From NCBI RefSeq assembly GCF_000632225.1, contig NZ_JFYV01000032.1:1-33273 (forward strand): a stretch of DNA of 33,273 nucleotides. Reading direction: 5' to 3'. The stretch is from Sphingomonas sp. RIT328 (GTDB lineage Bacteria > Pseudomonadota > Alphaproteobacteria > Sphingomonadales > Sphingomonadaceae). Each line of letters opens with the position of its first letter. Within the stretch, counting starts at the first letter, position 1. The translations under genes were made by a program, and so were the position numbers. Positions 17,302 through 26,762 of this stretch are shown piece after piece. The notes below the pieces were generated by a model that had not been told where the DNA came from, made no database searches, and was given only the letters and a program-made list of their open reading frames with translations.

Positions 17302-17332
17302 GCCCGTCCGGCAGTGTCAAATGCCGCCGGGC
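17302..17332 (-). terminator. Hairpin between GH42 and IclR genes
   Basis: Arms GCCCG-TC-CGGCA and TGCCG-C-CGGGC pair as two 5-bp helices with a small bulge around an 8-base loop. It sits right after the GH42 stop, before the IclR start. No T-run follows, so it may lower rather than end read-through. Confidence 0.35.
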
Positions 17333-17338
17333 GCCAGG

Positions 17339-19414
17339 CTAGCGCATCAGCGCGACGCCATAGGGTTCGAGGTCGACCGTGCCGGTCGCGGTGCGACCGG
17401 TGAGGGCGTCGGTCCGGCGGCCATTGATGGTCACCTTTGCCGGCTTGGCCGTCGTGTTCACATAGAGCGTCCGGCCGTCCACGATCCGCGCGGAGACGCC
17501 GTCGGGCGTCACCGGCCCGGGCGTGATCCCGACCGAGGGGTAGAGCGAGCGGATCAACGGCTGGATGAATTCGGGCTGCGCCGCCGTGGCGAGATAGATC
17601 GCCCGCCCCTTGCCATAACGGTTGACGGTGATCGCCGGGGACGGATTGCCCGTGTTGGTGAAGCGGGCGAGCACCTGTGCGGTCGACGGTTCGAGCACCT
17701 CATAATAGGGGTCGCTGCCGGTCAGCGTCGCGGTGCCGAACTGCACCGTCAACGGCGTGTCGGCGCGGTAGAAGGCGTTGGTCCGCAGGCCGAAGACGTC
17801 GGTCAGCCCGCCGGGCAGGGGCGTGTCGAACCACTTGCCCGTCGCATCGACTTTCGCCGAATAGCCGGTCATCACGACGGTGCCGCCATTCTTGACATAG
17901 GCCCGGATCGCATCGGAGGTCGGCCGATCGACCAGATAGGCGGTCGGCATCACGATCAGCTTGTAGGTGTCGAGCCGATCATGGCCGACGTCGATCGTCG
18001 CCGCGTCGATATTGTCGCGGAAGAACGGGAAATAGGCGTTGCCGACCTGCTTGCGGTAATCGGCCTTGTAATATTCCTGCATGGTGTTGGGACCGGGCGG
18101 CGGATTGACCAGCCAATTGGTCTGATAGGAATAGGCGACCGCCACGTCCGGCCGGCCCGTGCGCGGGAACCCCAGCGTCTTCAGCGTCTTCATCTCGGCG
18201 GCAATGCGTGCGAACTCGCCCACCTTCCAGGGCGGCCGATCGTCATGATCGATCAGTCCGAACAGCGCCTGCTCCTCGCCGCCGAGATGCGAATTGAACG
18301 TCCAGGCGAGGAAGGCCTGGGAATAATAGAGCAGGCCGAAATAGGCCCACATGCGGGACCGGCCCGGCGTGCCGTAATAGCCGCCCCCGCCCGCGGTGAA
18401 TTCGTTGAACCAGACCGGCGTCGTATGGCCGGCGCGGTTGAACATCACGTCGACCGCCGCATCGGCCGGATCGCCGGGATAGAAGCCGAGCGCGCCATAG
18501 GTCGAGATCTCGTCCCACGAACGCAGGAAGTCGAACCCCTTCTGGCCGGCATAAGGCCAGAGGTTGGACAGGACCGGGACATCAGGCGCGCGTTGCTTGC
18601 GCACCGCCTCCAGATCCTTGAGCGCACCCAAGGTGTCGTCCGACCAATAGCGGCGCAGGTCGAGATAGCGTTCGTTGGGCCCCGGCCCCCGCTCATAGGG
18701 GAGATCGACCTCCGACCAGTCGTTGATGCGCCGCGACCAGCGTTGCGTCGCCCACGCCTTGTTCAGCGCCGCGATCGTGCCGTAGCGCTGCTGCAGCCAG
18801 GCGACGAACCGATCGCGATCCGCGGCGGAATAGGACATGCGACCGTTGCCGATCTCATTGTCATAGCCGATCGCGATCACCGCCGGATGCTTGGCGTAGC
18901 GTTGCAGCATCCGGTCGGCGAGGCGTTTCGCCAGGCGGCGGTAATCCGGATCGCTGATATTGTCCCAGTACCGGGTGGCGGCGTTCAGCCGGGTGCCGTT
19001 CTGGTCGACGATGTCGACGCCGGGATAATGTTTGTGCAGCCAGGTCGGCGCCGGCTCGCCGGGAATGTCGAGCACGACGCGGATGCCCGCCGCCTGCATC
19101 TGATCGAGGATCGCGTCGAACCACTCGAAGGTGAACTGGCCTTCCTGCGGCTCGAACGCGTCCCACGACAGATCGCCCATCCGCACCACGTTGAAGCCCG
19201 CCTGCTTCATCACCGCAATGTCCTGCCGGATCTGTGCCGTCGAGCGATCGACCGGCTGGTAGTTGGTGCCGACGTACAGGTCGCCCTTGCCGGGCCATTG
19301 CGGATGCCCCTGCGCGCTCTGCGCCAGGGAGGATGTCGCCATCGATCCTGCCGCCCCGAGGCACATGGCCACCGAAAGCGCCGCCTTGGTCAGGTTACGA
19401 CCCTTCACCATCAT
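17339..19414 (-). CDS. GH42 beta-galactosidase, exported
   Basis: A 691-residue GH42 glycosidase hydrolysing terminal beta-galactosides. Seen: a signal peptide (hydrophobic residues 11-27, likely cleavage after SLAQS or nearby), the barrel with VGTNYQPVDRS at 48-58 and VRMGDLSWDAFEPQEGQF at 77-94, acid/base Glu187 in GYDNEIGNG and nucleophile Glu338 in VWFNEFTAGG. The beta-galactosidase trimerisation domain follows (about 430-610, with KLIVMPTAYLVDRP) and a small C-terminal domain. Two adjacent ATGs open the frame; GAGGGG lies before the first. Together with GH29 it suggests breakdown of a fucosylated, galactosylated plant or algal glycan. Confidence 0.92.
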   Translation of the reverse strand: MMVKGRNLTKAALSVAMCLGAAGSMATSSLAQSAQGHPQWPGKGDLYVGTNYQPVDRSTAQIRQDIAVMKQAGFNVVRMGDLSWDAFEPQEGQFTFEWFDAILDQMQAAGIRVVLDIPGEPAPTWLHKHYPGVDIVDQNGTRLNAATRYWDNISDPDYRRLAKRLADRMLQRYAKHPAVIAIGYDNEIGNGRMSYSAADRDRFVAWLQQRYGTIAALNKAWATQRWSRRINDWSEVDLPYERGPGPNERYLDLRRYWSDDTLGALKDLEAVRKQRAPDVPVLSNLWPYAGQKGFDFLRSWDEISTYGALGFYPGDPADAAVDVMFNRAGHTTPVWFNEFTAGGGGYYGTPGRSRMWAYFGLLYYSQAFLAWTFNSHLGGEEQALFGLIDHDDRPPWKVGEFARIAAEMKTLKTLGFPRTGRPDVAVAYSYQTNWLVNPPPGPNTMQEYYKADYRKQVGNAYFPFFRDNIDAATIDVGHDRLDTYKLIVMPTAYLVDRPTSDAIRAYVKNGGTVVMTGYSAKVDATGKWFDTPLPGGLTDVFGLRTNAFYRADTPLTVQFGTATLTGSDPYYEVLEPSTAQVLARFTNTGNPSPAITVNRYGKGRAIYLATAAQPEFIQPLIRSLYPSVGITPGPVTPDGVSARIVDGRTLYVNTTAKPAKVTINGRRTDALTGRTATGTVDLEPYGVALMR

Positions 19415-20017
19415 GCAATCCCCTCATTGGCGTCGATACCGGCGCGCATGGCCCGCGCTGCCCGACTGTTCCGAAGTATGTGCACCTATGCAAACAAGTT
19501 ATCATCTGCGCAAGACGATCGTCGCGACGGGCAAGGCGCAGGCATCCGTCCTCGCCTGGCCGATGATCGGCGTGTCCGACCTGACCGGGGGATGTGCCAG
19601 CCGATATGTCCGCTCCTCCTATCCGGTCGACCATCCGCCGGCCGCGGCCACCGTCGACCGGCGGGGGCTTCTCCTGTCGTCCGGGGCGACGGCGTTCCAG
19701 CCGCCCCTGTCGGACCGCAGCCTGGGCCATGAGGCGCGGGTCCGGCTGCTGTATCGTGGCGGCGACGGCTCGCCCCTTACCGGACGATGATCGCCATCGC
19801 GACGTTCGGCAGCGCGAGCGCCGTCACGCCGGCATAGCGCACCGGCCGCCATCAGCGACCTGGCGCCACACGGCGCGCCTGAGACGATCGATGCAGCCAT
19901 CCGTGCGCCCCCGCGACGCCGAGGCCTTGAATCTAAATTGCTGAGAAAGCCCGATACGGCCCTAGATGTTATGGTAAATACGCGGTACCGGCGGCAAACT
20001 GTTCACGAAAGCTATCG
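19415..20017. other. Intergenic, divergent promoter region
   Basis: Six hundred bases between divergent genes (GH42 and the chemoreceptor-like gene). No convincing protein: the open frames are short and unlike any family I know. Bases 19475-19515 are AT-richer and probably contain the GH42 promoter; 19930-19985 are AT-rich before the receptor-like gene. I see no clear dyad shared with the sites at 15.96 and 16.06 kb. Confidence 0.35.
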
Positions 20018-21052
20018 ATGCCGCGCCGGATCCGTTCCCTGCTTCATTCGCTCAGCGGCGAAGTGCTGGCCCATGCCCAACAGGCCGAAGACATCGCCAG
20101 CCGCACCAACCTGCTCGCGCTCAACGCGACGATCGAGGCGGCGCGGGCGGGCGAGGCCGGCCGTGGCTTCTCGATCGTCGCGCAGGAGGTGAAATCGCTC
20201 GCCGGCTCGGCGCGCACCGCGGCGATGAGCTTCCGCGACGAGGTGCTCGGCTATCTCGCGACGGGGACCGCGCTGGCGGACGAACTGGCCAGCGACATGG
20301 AGGGCGGGCGGCTGGCGGACCTTGCCCAGTCGATCGCGGATACGTTGGGCCGCACGCTATACGATCGTTCGATCGACATCCGCATGCTCGCGACCGATTA
20401 TTCGCTGGTCGAGGCGCTGCTGGTCGACCCGGCCGCGCCGCGCGTCGCGGCGCGCGCGCTCGACCGGCTGCGCACGTTGCTGGGGTGTTCGCCCTATTTT
20501 CTCAACGCCTTCGCCGTCAACAGCGACGGCCGCGTCGCGGTCTGTGCGCATGCCAATGCGGCGGTGCGCGACGTCGATTTCAGCGGCTATCCGCAATTCC
20601 AGCGCGCGATGGCCGCACCCGCCGCGGTCGAATGGATGACCGACGAGATCTGGCAAAACCCCTGGTCGAACGACCGCAAGGTGCTGATCTTCGTCGCGCC
20701 CGTCCGTTTCGAGGGGACGACGATCGGGGTCTGCTATCTCGAGTTCGATTTCGAGGGGCAGGCGGGCGCGATCATGAACGTCGTCAACCGCAAGGCGACC
20801 AATGCGGTCGGATCGATCGTCGACGCCGCGGGCAAGGTCGTCGCGACCACCGGCAGCTATGCCTGGCATGCGCCGCATCCGCACGCGACCCGGGACGAGA
20901 TGGTCGCCAAGGCATCCGACGGGCTCAACACCGCGCAGGCGCGCGTGCTGTCCGATCGCGCGATCACCGACCTCCACCTGTGCTGCATCATCGAGGAGCA
21001 TGTCGCCACCGAACAGGAGATCGCGCGGACGCTGGCGCAGCGCCGCCGATAG
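20018..21052 (+). CDS. Soluble chemoreceptor-like protein with C-terminal sensor
   Basis: A 344-residue protein with no membrane segment. Residues 15-70 match the tip of the methyl-accepting chemotaxis signalling hairpin ([20 protein letters not shown], then [15 protein letters not shown]), the part that binds CheW and CheA. The rest of the usual long coiled coil is absent. Residues about 110-340 look like a Cache/PAS-type sensor ([47 protein letters not shown]). So the sensor follows the signalling tip, the reverse of membrane receptors. The upstream frame stops at 19934 and offers no ATG, so the protein is not longer. Neighbour is a convergent diguanylate cyclase. The ribosome binding site is weak. 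Confidence 0.75.
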   Translation: MPRRIRSLLHSLSGEVLAHAQQAEDIASRTNLLALNATIEAARAGEAGRGFSIVAQEVKSLAGSARTAAMSFRDEVLGYLATGTALADELASDMEGGRLADLAQSIADTLGRTLYDRSIDIRMLATDYSLVEALLVDPAAPRVAARALDRLRTLLGCSPYFLNAFAVNSDGRVAVCAHANAAVRDVDFSGYPQFQRAMAAPAAVEWMTDEIWQNPWSNDRKVLIFVAPVRFEGTTIGVCYLEFDFEGQAGAIMNVVNRKATNAVGSIVDAAGKVVATTGSYAWHAPHPHATRDEMVAKASDGLNTAQARVLSDRAITDLHLCCIIEEHVATEQEIARTLAQRRR

Positions 21053-21100
21053 CGGGCGAACCCCGACGCGTCCGTCGCGATGGCGGTCGTCCCGCCGCCG

Positions 21101-22924
21101 TCAGGCCGCGACGAGGCTGATCGTCGCGCGGTTCCGGCCCTCGCGCTTGGACTGGTAGAGCGCGACGTCGGCGGCCTGGATCAGCGTCGAGCCGTCCCGC
21201 GCCATCGGCTCCGACCAGGTCGCGATGCCGAACGACATGCTGGTCGAGCCGAGGCTGCGGCTGCCGTGCCGGACGCTCAGCTCGGCGATCGCGCGCCGGA
21301 CGATCTCGACGCGGCCGGCCAGCGCATCGGCGGTCGTGCCGGGGGCGATGATGGTGAATTCCTCGCCGCCGAAGCGGCAGACGACGTCGCCGTCGCGGAA
21401 GCGGCCGCGCATCTCCGCGGCGACATGCTGCAACACCGCATCACCGGCATCATGGCCGAATTCGTCGTTGAACCGCTTGAAATGGTCGATGTCGCACATG
21501 ACGAGGCTGAGCGGCGTACCGGCGCGGGCGGCGCGCGCGATCTCCAGCTTGAGCGTCTCTTCCATGTAGCGGCGGTTGAACAGGCCGGTGAGCGGATCGC
21601 GGATCGTCTGCTCGCGCAGCGAGCGCTGCAGGCGATGGTTGACCAGCGCCGAGGCGATATTCTCGGTCAGCACGGCCATGCGGAAGCGATTCTCGTCCTC
21701 GATCCGGCCCTGCAGGTAGAGCACGCCGATCACCTCACCGCCCGCGAGCAGCGGTTCGCAATGATAGAGTTCGTCCGCGCCGACATGGCCGCAGACGATG
21801 TCGCGACCCGCTTCGGCGACGGAATGGCTCTGCCCGCGGCGCAACGCCCAGCAGCGTTCCGGCGCGAAGCCCTCGGCCGCGACGGCGGTGCCGCCCCAGC
21901 TAGCGATCGGCACCAGGCAGTTGCGCGAATTGTTGTGCGCGTAGAGGGCGCCGGGCAGGTTGGGCAGCACGCGCGGCACGAAGACCTTGATGATCTGCGC
22001 CAGTTCGTCGTCGGTGCGGGCGGCCTGCATGCGGTGCGACATGCCGCCGAGCAGCTCGATCACCGAGCCGCGTTCGCGCAGCGTCTCGCTGTTGCGGTGC
22101 AGTTCGGCATTGGCGGTCTGCAACTGCCGCTCGCTGTCCGCCCGGTCGGCGACGGCGGTCCTCAGCCGCTCCGCCATCGCGTTATAGCCGCGGGCCAGCC
22201 GGTCGAACTCCTCGGACCCCATCCGCCCCTCGATACGCGCGTCCTGCTCGCCGCCGCCCAGGGCGGTCATGGCACGCATCATCGTCGCCAGCGGCCGGCG
22301 GATGCCGCGGATCAGCAGCGCGAAGCTGGCGACGACGAGCAGCGCGACGACGACCGCGCCGATGATCGCGAGCCGCCGCCCGCCGGCGAGCCGCCGGTCC
22401 GCCGCATCCTGCCGGCTCGTCTGCAAGGCGCGCTCCTCGTCGAGGAAGCCGGTGGCGCGGACGCTGATCGCATCCATCAGCTCACGCCCGCGCCCGCTGG
22501 CGACGATGGCGACCGCGCCGGCGAAATCGCCGCGCCGCGCGAGGACCAGCGGCTGGCGCAGGAAGACGGCGCGCTGCGCCATCAGCGTCGCGATCTCGCG
22601 CGCCCTGGCATGTTGCAGCGGGTTGTCGGCGGTCTGCCGGACCGCGACCGCGATATTGCGCGCCGAGCTTTCCACCCGTTCGGCGAACGACCGGGCATAA
22701 GCGGGATTGCGCGTGATGATGAAGCCGCGCTGGCCCGATTCCGCCTCGCGCAGATCGCCGAGCGCCGCCTCGGTCGTTTCGATCACCTCGGCCGAATGGC
22801 CGGCCCATTCGAAGCTCTGGCTGGTCTGCCGGGACGCATCGACGAGCAGACCGGCCAGCGAGGCCAGGGCGATCAGGACGACGAGGCCGATCGCGGCGAT
22901 CCGTGCTGAGAGAGACGACAACAT
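21101..22924 (-). CDS. Diguanylate cyclase: CHASE3-HAMP-GAF-GGDEF
   Basis: A 607-residue inner-membrane enzyme making cyclic di-GMP. Order: membrane helix 1 (about 10-28), a CHASE3-type periplasmic four-helix domain (35-180, with AESGQRGFIITRNPAY), membrane helix 2 (185-205), HAMP (207-258), a coiled coil, GAF (about 288-430, with GGEVIGVLYLQGR) and GGDEF (440-605). The active site is GGEEF (519-523), and the inhibitory I-site RxxD is present as RDGD (510-513) five residues before it, so product feedback is expected. There is no EAL or HD-GYP domain. The start ATG at 22924 lacks a clear ribosome binding site but gives a proper first helix. It is a stand-alone gene convergent with the chemoreceptor-like gene. 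Confidence 0.93.
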   Translation of the reverse strand: MLSSLSARIAAIGLVVLIALASLAGLLVDASRQTSQSFEWAGHSAEVIETTEAALGDLREAESGQRGFIITRNPAYARSFAERVESSARNIAVAVRQTADNPLQHARAREIATLMAQRAVFLRQPLVLARRGDFAGAVAIVASGRGRELMDAISVRATGFLDEERALQTSRQDAADRRLAGGRRLAIIGAVVVALLVVASFALLIRGIRRPLATMMRAMTALGGGEQDARIEGRMGSEEFDRLARGYNAMAERLRTAVADRADSERQLQTANAELHRNSETLRERGSVIELLGGMSHRMQAARTDDELAQIIKVFVPRVLPNLPGALYAHNNSRNCLVPIASWGGTAVAAEGFAPERCWALRRGQSHSVAEAGRDIVCGHVGADELYHCEPLLAGGEVIGVLYLQGRIEDENRFRMAVLTENIASALVNHRLQRSLREQTIRDPLTGLFNRRYMEETLKLEIARAARAGTPLSLVMCDIDHFKRFNDEFGHDAGDAVLQHVAAEMRGRFRDGDVVCRFGGEEFTIIAPGTTADALAGRVEIVRRAIAELSVRHGSRSLGSTSMSFGIATWSEPMARDGSTLIQAADVALYQSKREGRNRATISLVAA

Positions 22925-23111
22925 GCCGGCGACGGTAGCGGCCAGAATTTAGCATCCTGTTACCCGGTCGCCGTCCGGCACGACGGCGTATCGAACGTGC
23001 CTGACGCGGGCGCGGGCCGTATGTCCGTGTCTTGGGACGGTCCGGGTCGCCATCGCGTAACTTCTGCCAAGTTCGGACGTTGACCGCCAAACGGGCGGAA
23101 GGACGCAAGGC

Positions 23112-25475
23112 ATGGCTCGGCTGTACAGACTGGCGCTCGCGTGGTGCCTGGCCATTCTCGGCGGTTTCTTCGCCGTGGCCGGTGGCGTGCTCGCCTCGCT
23201 CGGCGGGTCGCTCTATTATCTGGTCGCCGGGCTGGCGATGATCGCCAGCGGCGCGTTGCTCGGCCGTGCGCCGCGGTCGGGCCGCTGGCTGTTCGGCGCG
23301 ATCTGGCTCGGCACGCTGATCTGGGCCGTGTGGGAAGTCGGGCTGGACGGCCTGCAGCTTGTCCCGCGGCTGGTCGCGCCGACCGTGCTGCTGGTGCTGG
23401 TGCTGCTCACCGGCTGGCGCCCGCGGGCGTGGCGGCCCGATCGGCGCGCGGTGGCCGCGACGACCGCGATGCTGCTCGCGCTCGGCATCGGCGGGGTCGT
23501 GCTGCATGGCGCGGGGGCAGGGGCGCAGGGCGCGGGCGGCGCCACCCTTCCCGCCGCCCCGACCGGCGAGGCGGACGGCGACTGGCGCGATTATGGTGGC
23601 ACGCTGTCGGGCCGGCGCTATTCCGCGCTCGCCGATATCACGCCGCAGAACGTCGGCCGGCTCGAGCTCGCCTGGACGCAGCGCACCGGCGATCTGCCGG
23701 TGGCGGCAGAGACGCAGGAGCACAAGCGCGAATATCATTCCGAGGCGACGCCGATCCATATCGGCGACACGCTCTACACCTGCACGCCGCATTCCTTCGT
23801 CCAGGCGATCGACGCCACCACCGGCAAGACCAAGTGGAGCTGGCACGAGGATGCGCCGATCGCCGGCAACAATTATCTGGTCTGCCGCGGCGTCACCTAT
23901 TTCGAGGCGCCGGCGGGGACGCCGTGCCCGCACCGCATCTTCGCGCCGACCTTCAACGCGCGGCTGGTGGCGCTCGACGCCGACAGCGGGCGGCCCTGCC
24001 GGAGCTTCGCGCAGGGCGGCGCGATCGACCTGCGCGCCAATATGGGGACGTCGAAGCCCTCGGATCAGATCGGCACCACGCCGCCGGTCGTCGTCAACAA
24101 CCGGCTGATCATCGGCGAGCGGATCATCGACAACGTCAACCGCGACATTCCGTCGGGCGTGGTGCGCGCCTATGATCCGGTGTCGGGCGCGCCGGTCTGG
24201 GCCTGGGACGTCGGCCGCTCGCCGGACGCGATCGCGCCGCTGCCCGCGGGGCAGACCTATACGCGCGGCACGCCCAACGTCTGGGGCGCGATCACCGCCG
24301 ATGCCGCCAACGGCCTCGTCTATCTCGGCACGGGCAATGCCTCGCCCGATTACTGGATCGGCTATCGCCGGCCGTTCGACGATCGCTTCGGCTCGTCGAT
24401 CGTCGCGCTCGACGTCGCGACCGGCAAGCTGCGCTGGACGCGGCAGCTCGTCCACCGCGACATGTGGGACATGGACCTGCCGATCGGCCCGTCGCTGTTC
24501 GACTATCGCGCGCCCGATGGGCAGGTGATCCCGGCGCTGATCCAGACCAGCAAGATGGGGCAGGTGTTCTTCCTCAACCGCCTGACCGGCGCGCCGATCG
24601 CCGCGATCACCGAACGGCCGGTGCGCACCGACGGCGCGACGCCGGGCGTGCGCGTGTCGCCGACGCAGCCCTTCTCGACCGGCATGCCGAGCTTCACCCC
24701 GCCCGCGCCGACCGAGGTCGCCACCTGGGGCGCGACGCCGATCGACCAGCTCTTCTGCCGGATCGACATCCGGCGGGCGCAGGGCACGGGCATCTATCAG
24801 CCCATGGGGCTGAAGCCGATCATCGGCCATCCCGCCTTCGACGGCGTCACCGACTGGGGCGGCGCGGCGGTCGATCCGGTGCGCGGCATCATGACGGTCA
24901 ACACGATGGAGATGCCGTTCAAGCTCTGGCTGATGCGCCGCGACGATCCGCGCGTCGCGTCGCTGATGAAGCAGAAGCAGGGCGGCGAGAATGCCATGCA
25001 GGCGCAGCTCCAGACGCAGTACAACACCCCCTATGTCGCGGTGGTGAAGGCCTGGGTCGGCATCTTCGGCGCGCCCTGCGTCGCGCCGCCCTGGGGGCAT
25101 CTCACCGCGGTCGATCTCGGCACGCGCAAGGTGGTGTGGCGCAAGGTGCTGGGGACGGCGCGCGACACCGGCCTGTTCGGATCGCATCTCGGCGTGCCGA
25201 TCAAGACCGGCGTGCCCAATCTCGGCGGCTCGATCATCACCGCGGGCGGCCTTGCCTTCATCGGCGCGACCACCGACCAATATCTGCGCGCCTTCGACCT
25301 CAATAGCGGCAAGGTGGTGTGGAAGGCGCGGCTGCCGGCGGGCGCGCAGGCGACGCCGATGACCTATCGCGGGCGCGACGGACGGCAATATGTCGTGATC
25401 ACCGCGGGGGGCCATGGCGCGCTGGGAACGCGCTACGGTGACTATACGCTGGCGTACGCCTTGCCGAAGCGCTGA
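23112..25475 (+). CDS. gcd: Membrane PQQ-dependent glucose dehydrogenase
   Basis: A 787-residue quinoprotein that oxidises glucose to gluconolactone in the periplasm and passes electrons to ubiquinone (E. coli Gcd has 796). Seen: five N-terminal membrane helices (about 8-28, 33-51, 58-77, 86-100, 115-132), then an eight-bladed beta-propeller from about residue 155, with HKREYHSEATPIHIGDTLY at 204-222, HRDMWDMDLP (448-457, including the family's catalytic aspartate region), and GGLAFIGATTDQYLRAFD plus QYVVITAGGHG near the end. The ATG at 23112 follows a weak GGAAGGA. No PQQ synthesis gene is nearby, so the cofactor must be made elsewhere or imported. Confidence 0.95.
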   Translation: MARLYRLALAWCLAILGGFFAVAGGVLASLGGSLYYLVAGLAMIASGALLGRAPRSGRWLFGAIWLGTLIWAVWEVGLDGLQLVPRLVAPTVLLVLVLLTGWRPRAWRPDRRAVAATTAMLLALGIGGVVLHGAGAGAQGAGGATLPAAPTGEADGDWRDYGGTLSGRRYSALADITPQNVGRLELAWTQRTGDLPVAAETQEHKREYHSEATPIHIGDTLYTCTPHSFVQAIDATTGKTKWSWHEDAPIAGNNYLVCRGVTYFEAPAGTPCPHRIFAPTFNARLVALDADSGRPCRSFAQGGAIDLRANMGTSKPSDQIGTTPPVVVNNRLIIGERIIDNVNRDIPSGVVRAYDPVSGAPVWAWDVGRSPDAIAPLPAGQTYTRGTPNVWGAITADAANGLVYLGTGNASPDYWIGYRRPFDDRFGSSIVALDVATGKLRWTRQLVHRDMWDMDLPIGPSLFDYRAPDGQVIPALIQTSKMGQVFFLNRLTGAPIAAITERPVRTDGATPGVRVSPTQPFSTGMPSFTPPAPTEVATWGATPIDQLFCRIDIRRAQGTGIYQPMGLKPIIGHPAFDGVTDWGGAAVDPVRGIMTVNTMEMPFKLWLMRRDDPRVASLMKQKQGGENAMQAQLQTQYNTPYVAVVKAWVGIFGAPCVAPPWGHLTAVDLGTRKVVWRKVLGTARDTGLFGSHLGVPIKTGVPNLGGSIITAGGLAFIGATTDQYLRAFDLNSGKVVWKARLPAGAQATPMTYRGRDGRQYVVITAGGHGALGTRYGDYTLAYALPKR

Positions 25476-25487
25476 CGGCGCTTCGGC
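25463..25487 (+). terminator. 9-bp stem hairpin over the gcd stop codon
   Basis: GCCGAAGCG (25463-25471) and CGCTTCGGC (25479-25487) pair perfectly around a 7-base loop that contains the gcd stop codon. It has no T-run but separates two convergent genes, so it may act as a terminator or mRNA 3' stabiliser. Confidence 0.5.
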
Positions 25488-25559
25488 GTCGGCAGCCGGA
25501 TCGCGCGCCGCCGTGGCGTCACGGCCGGTCGCCCGTCGCCGGCGCGATGCCGCGGCCGG

Positions 25560-26762
25560 TCAATGCTCCGCCTCGTCCGACCCGGTCAACCGCCAGTGCC
25601 GCAGCAGCTGCGGCATCGTCAGCCCCTGCGCGAAGATCGAGAAGGCGACGACGCCGAAGGTGACGACGACGATCTGGCCGCGCTCGGCGACGCTCGCCGG
25701 CACCGCCAGCGCCAGCGCGAGGCCGACCGCGCCGCGCAATCCGCCCCACACCAGCACATGCTGATAGGTCGCGGGCAGCCGCAGCCCCGATCGGGCGAAC
25801 GGCAGCGCCAGCGGGTAGACCGCGGCCGCGCGGCCGACCAGCGTCAGGACGATCGCGACGACCAGCGGCAGCGAGACCAGCGCGATCGGCTGATGCGCCT
25901 CGTGGCTGCCGATCAGCAGGAACAGGCAGGAATTGGCGAGGAAGGCGGCATAGGCCCAGAAATCCTGCACATGCTGACGACCCGCGACCGAAATCGAACC
26001 GCGCGGCCCGACGTTGCCGACGATCAGCCCCGCCGCCAGCGCCGCGAACACGCCCGAGGCGTGGACATGTTCGGCGAGCAGGAACGATCCCCAGGCGACC
26101 ACGGTGGTCAGCGTCACCTCGACCAGATGGTCCGTCGTCCGGCCGGCGAGGGTCAGCACGCCGATGCCGATCGCCGCGCCGATCACCAGACCGCCGGCGA
26201 CCGTCCACAGCAGCGCGAGCGCGGCGCCCGATGCGGTCAGCGCCTCGCCGTTGGCGATGCCGATGAGGATCGCGAAACCGACCGCGGCGACGCCGTCGTT
26301 GAGCAGGCTTTCGGATTCGACCACCATGCTGAGCCGCGGCTCGGCCTTCATCTCCTTGAAGGCGGCGATCACCGAGACCGGATCGGTCGCCGCGATCAGC
26401 ACGCCGAAGAAGGCCGCGCCGAGCAGGCTCCAGCCGAGCAGCAGGTGCATGCCGCCCGCGACCACCGCCGCGCTGACCGCGACGCCGAAGAAGGCGAGCA
26501 CCAGGGTCAGCGGCATCTCCCGGCGGAAGCGCGACCAGCGCAGCTGCATCGCCGCCTCGAAGATCAGCGGCGGCAGGAAGACGTTGAAGATCAGCTCGCG
26601 CGACAGCGGCAGCGCGGCGCCGACCGGCGAATAGGCGAGGCCGATCCCGGCGAGCACCAGACCGGCCGTATAGGGCAGCCCGATCCGCCGCGACACCATC
26701 GCGACGAGCGAGGCGACGACGAGCAGCGTGCCGAGGTCGGTGAGGCCGATATCGCCGCTCAT
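25560..26762 (-). CDS. CPA1-family cation/proton antiporter
   Basis: A 400-residue inner-membrane Na+(K+)/H+ antiporter of the CPA1 (NhaP-like) family. Seen: about eleven to twelve hydrophobic helices, LPPLIFEAAMQLRW (63-76), the unwound-helix motif ATDPVSVIAAFKE (125-137) and the ND ion-binding pair Asn155-Asp156 in ESESLLNDGVA, typical of CPA1 electroneutral exchangers. It has no long cytoplasmic tail. The ATG overlaps the stop of the DUF389 gene (ATGA), so it is translationally coupled and the last gene of a three-gene membrane operon. Confidence 0.92.
   Translation of the reverse strand: MSGDIGLTDLGTLLVVASLVAMVSRRIGLPYTAGLVLAGIGLAYSPVGAALPLSRELIFNVFLPPLIFEAAMQLRWSRFRREMPLTLVLAFFGVAVSAAVVAGGMHLLLGWSLLGAAFFGVLIAATDPVSVIAAFKEMKAEPRLSMVVESESLLNDGVAAVGFAILIGIANGEALTASGAALALLWTVAGGLVIGAAIGIGVLTLAGRTTDHLVEVTLTTVVAWGSFLLAEHVHASGVFAALAAGLIVGNVGPRGSISVAGRQHVQDFWAYAAFLANSCLFLLIGSHEAHQPIALVSLPLVVAIVLTLVGRAAAVYPLALPFARSGLRLPATYQHVLVWGGLRGAVGLALALAVPASVAERGQIVVVTFGVVAFSIFAQGLTMPQLLRHWRLTGSDEAEH

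Noticed and set aside
17276..19732. An 818-codon plus-strand frame over the GH42 gene
   Set aside because: The opposite strand encodes an intact GH42 enzyme with catalytic residues; the long frame is a by-product of high GC with few stop codons.
19263..19790. A 175-codon plus-strand frame over the GH42 start
   Set aside because: Covers the GH42 signal peptide antisense and continues into intergenic DNA; no homology recognised.
22482..25415. A 977-codon minus-strand frame over gcd
   Set aside because: It lies antisense to the glucose dehydrogenase and joins the cyclase gene out of frame; composition is Arg/Asp/His-rich without any domain.
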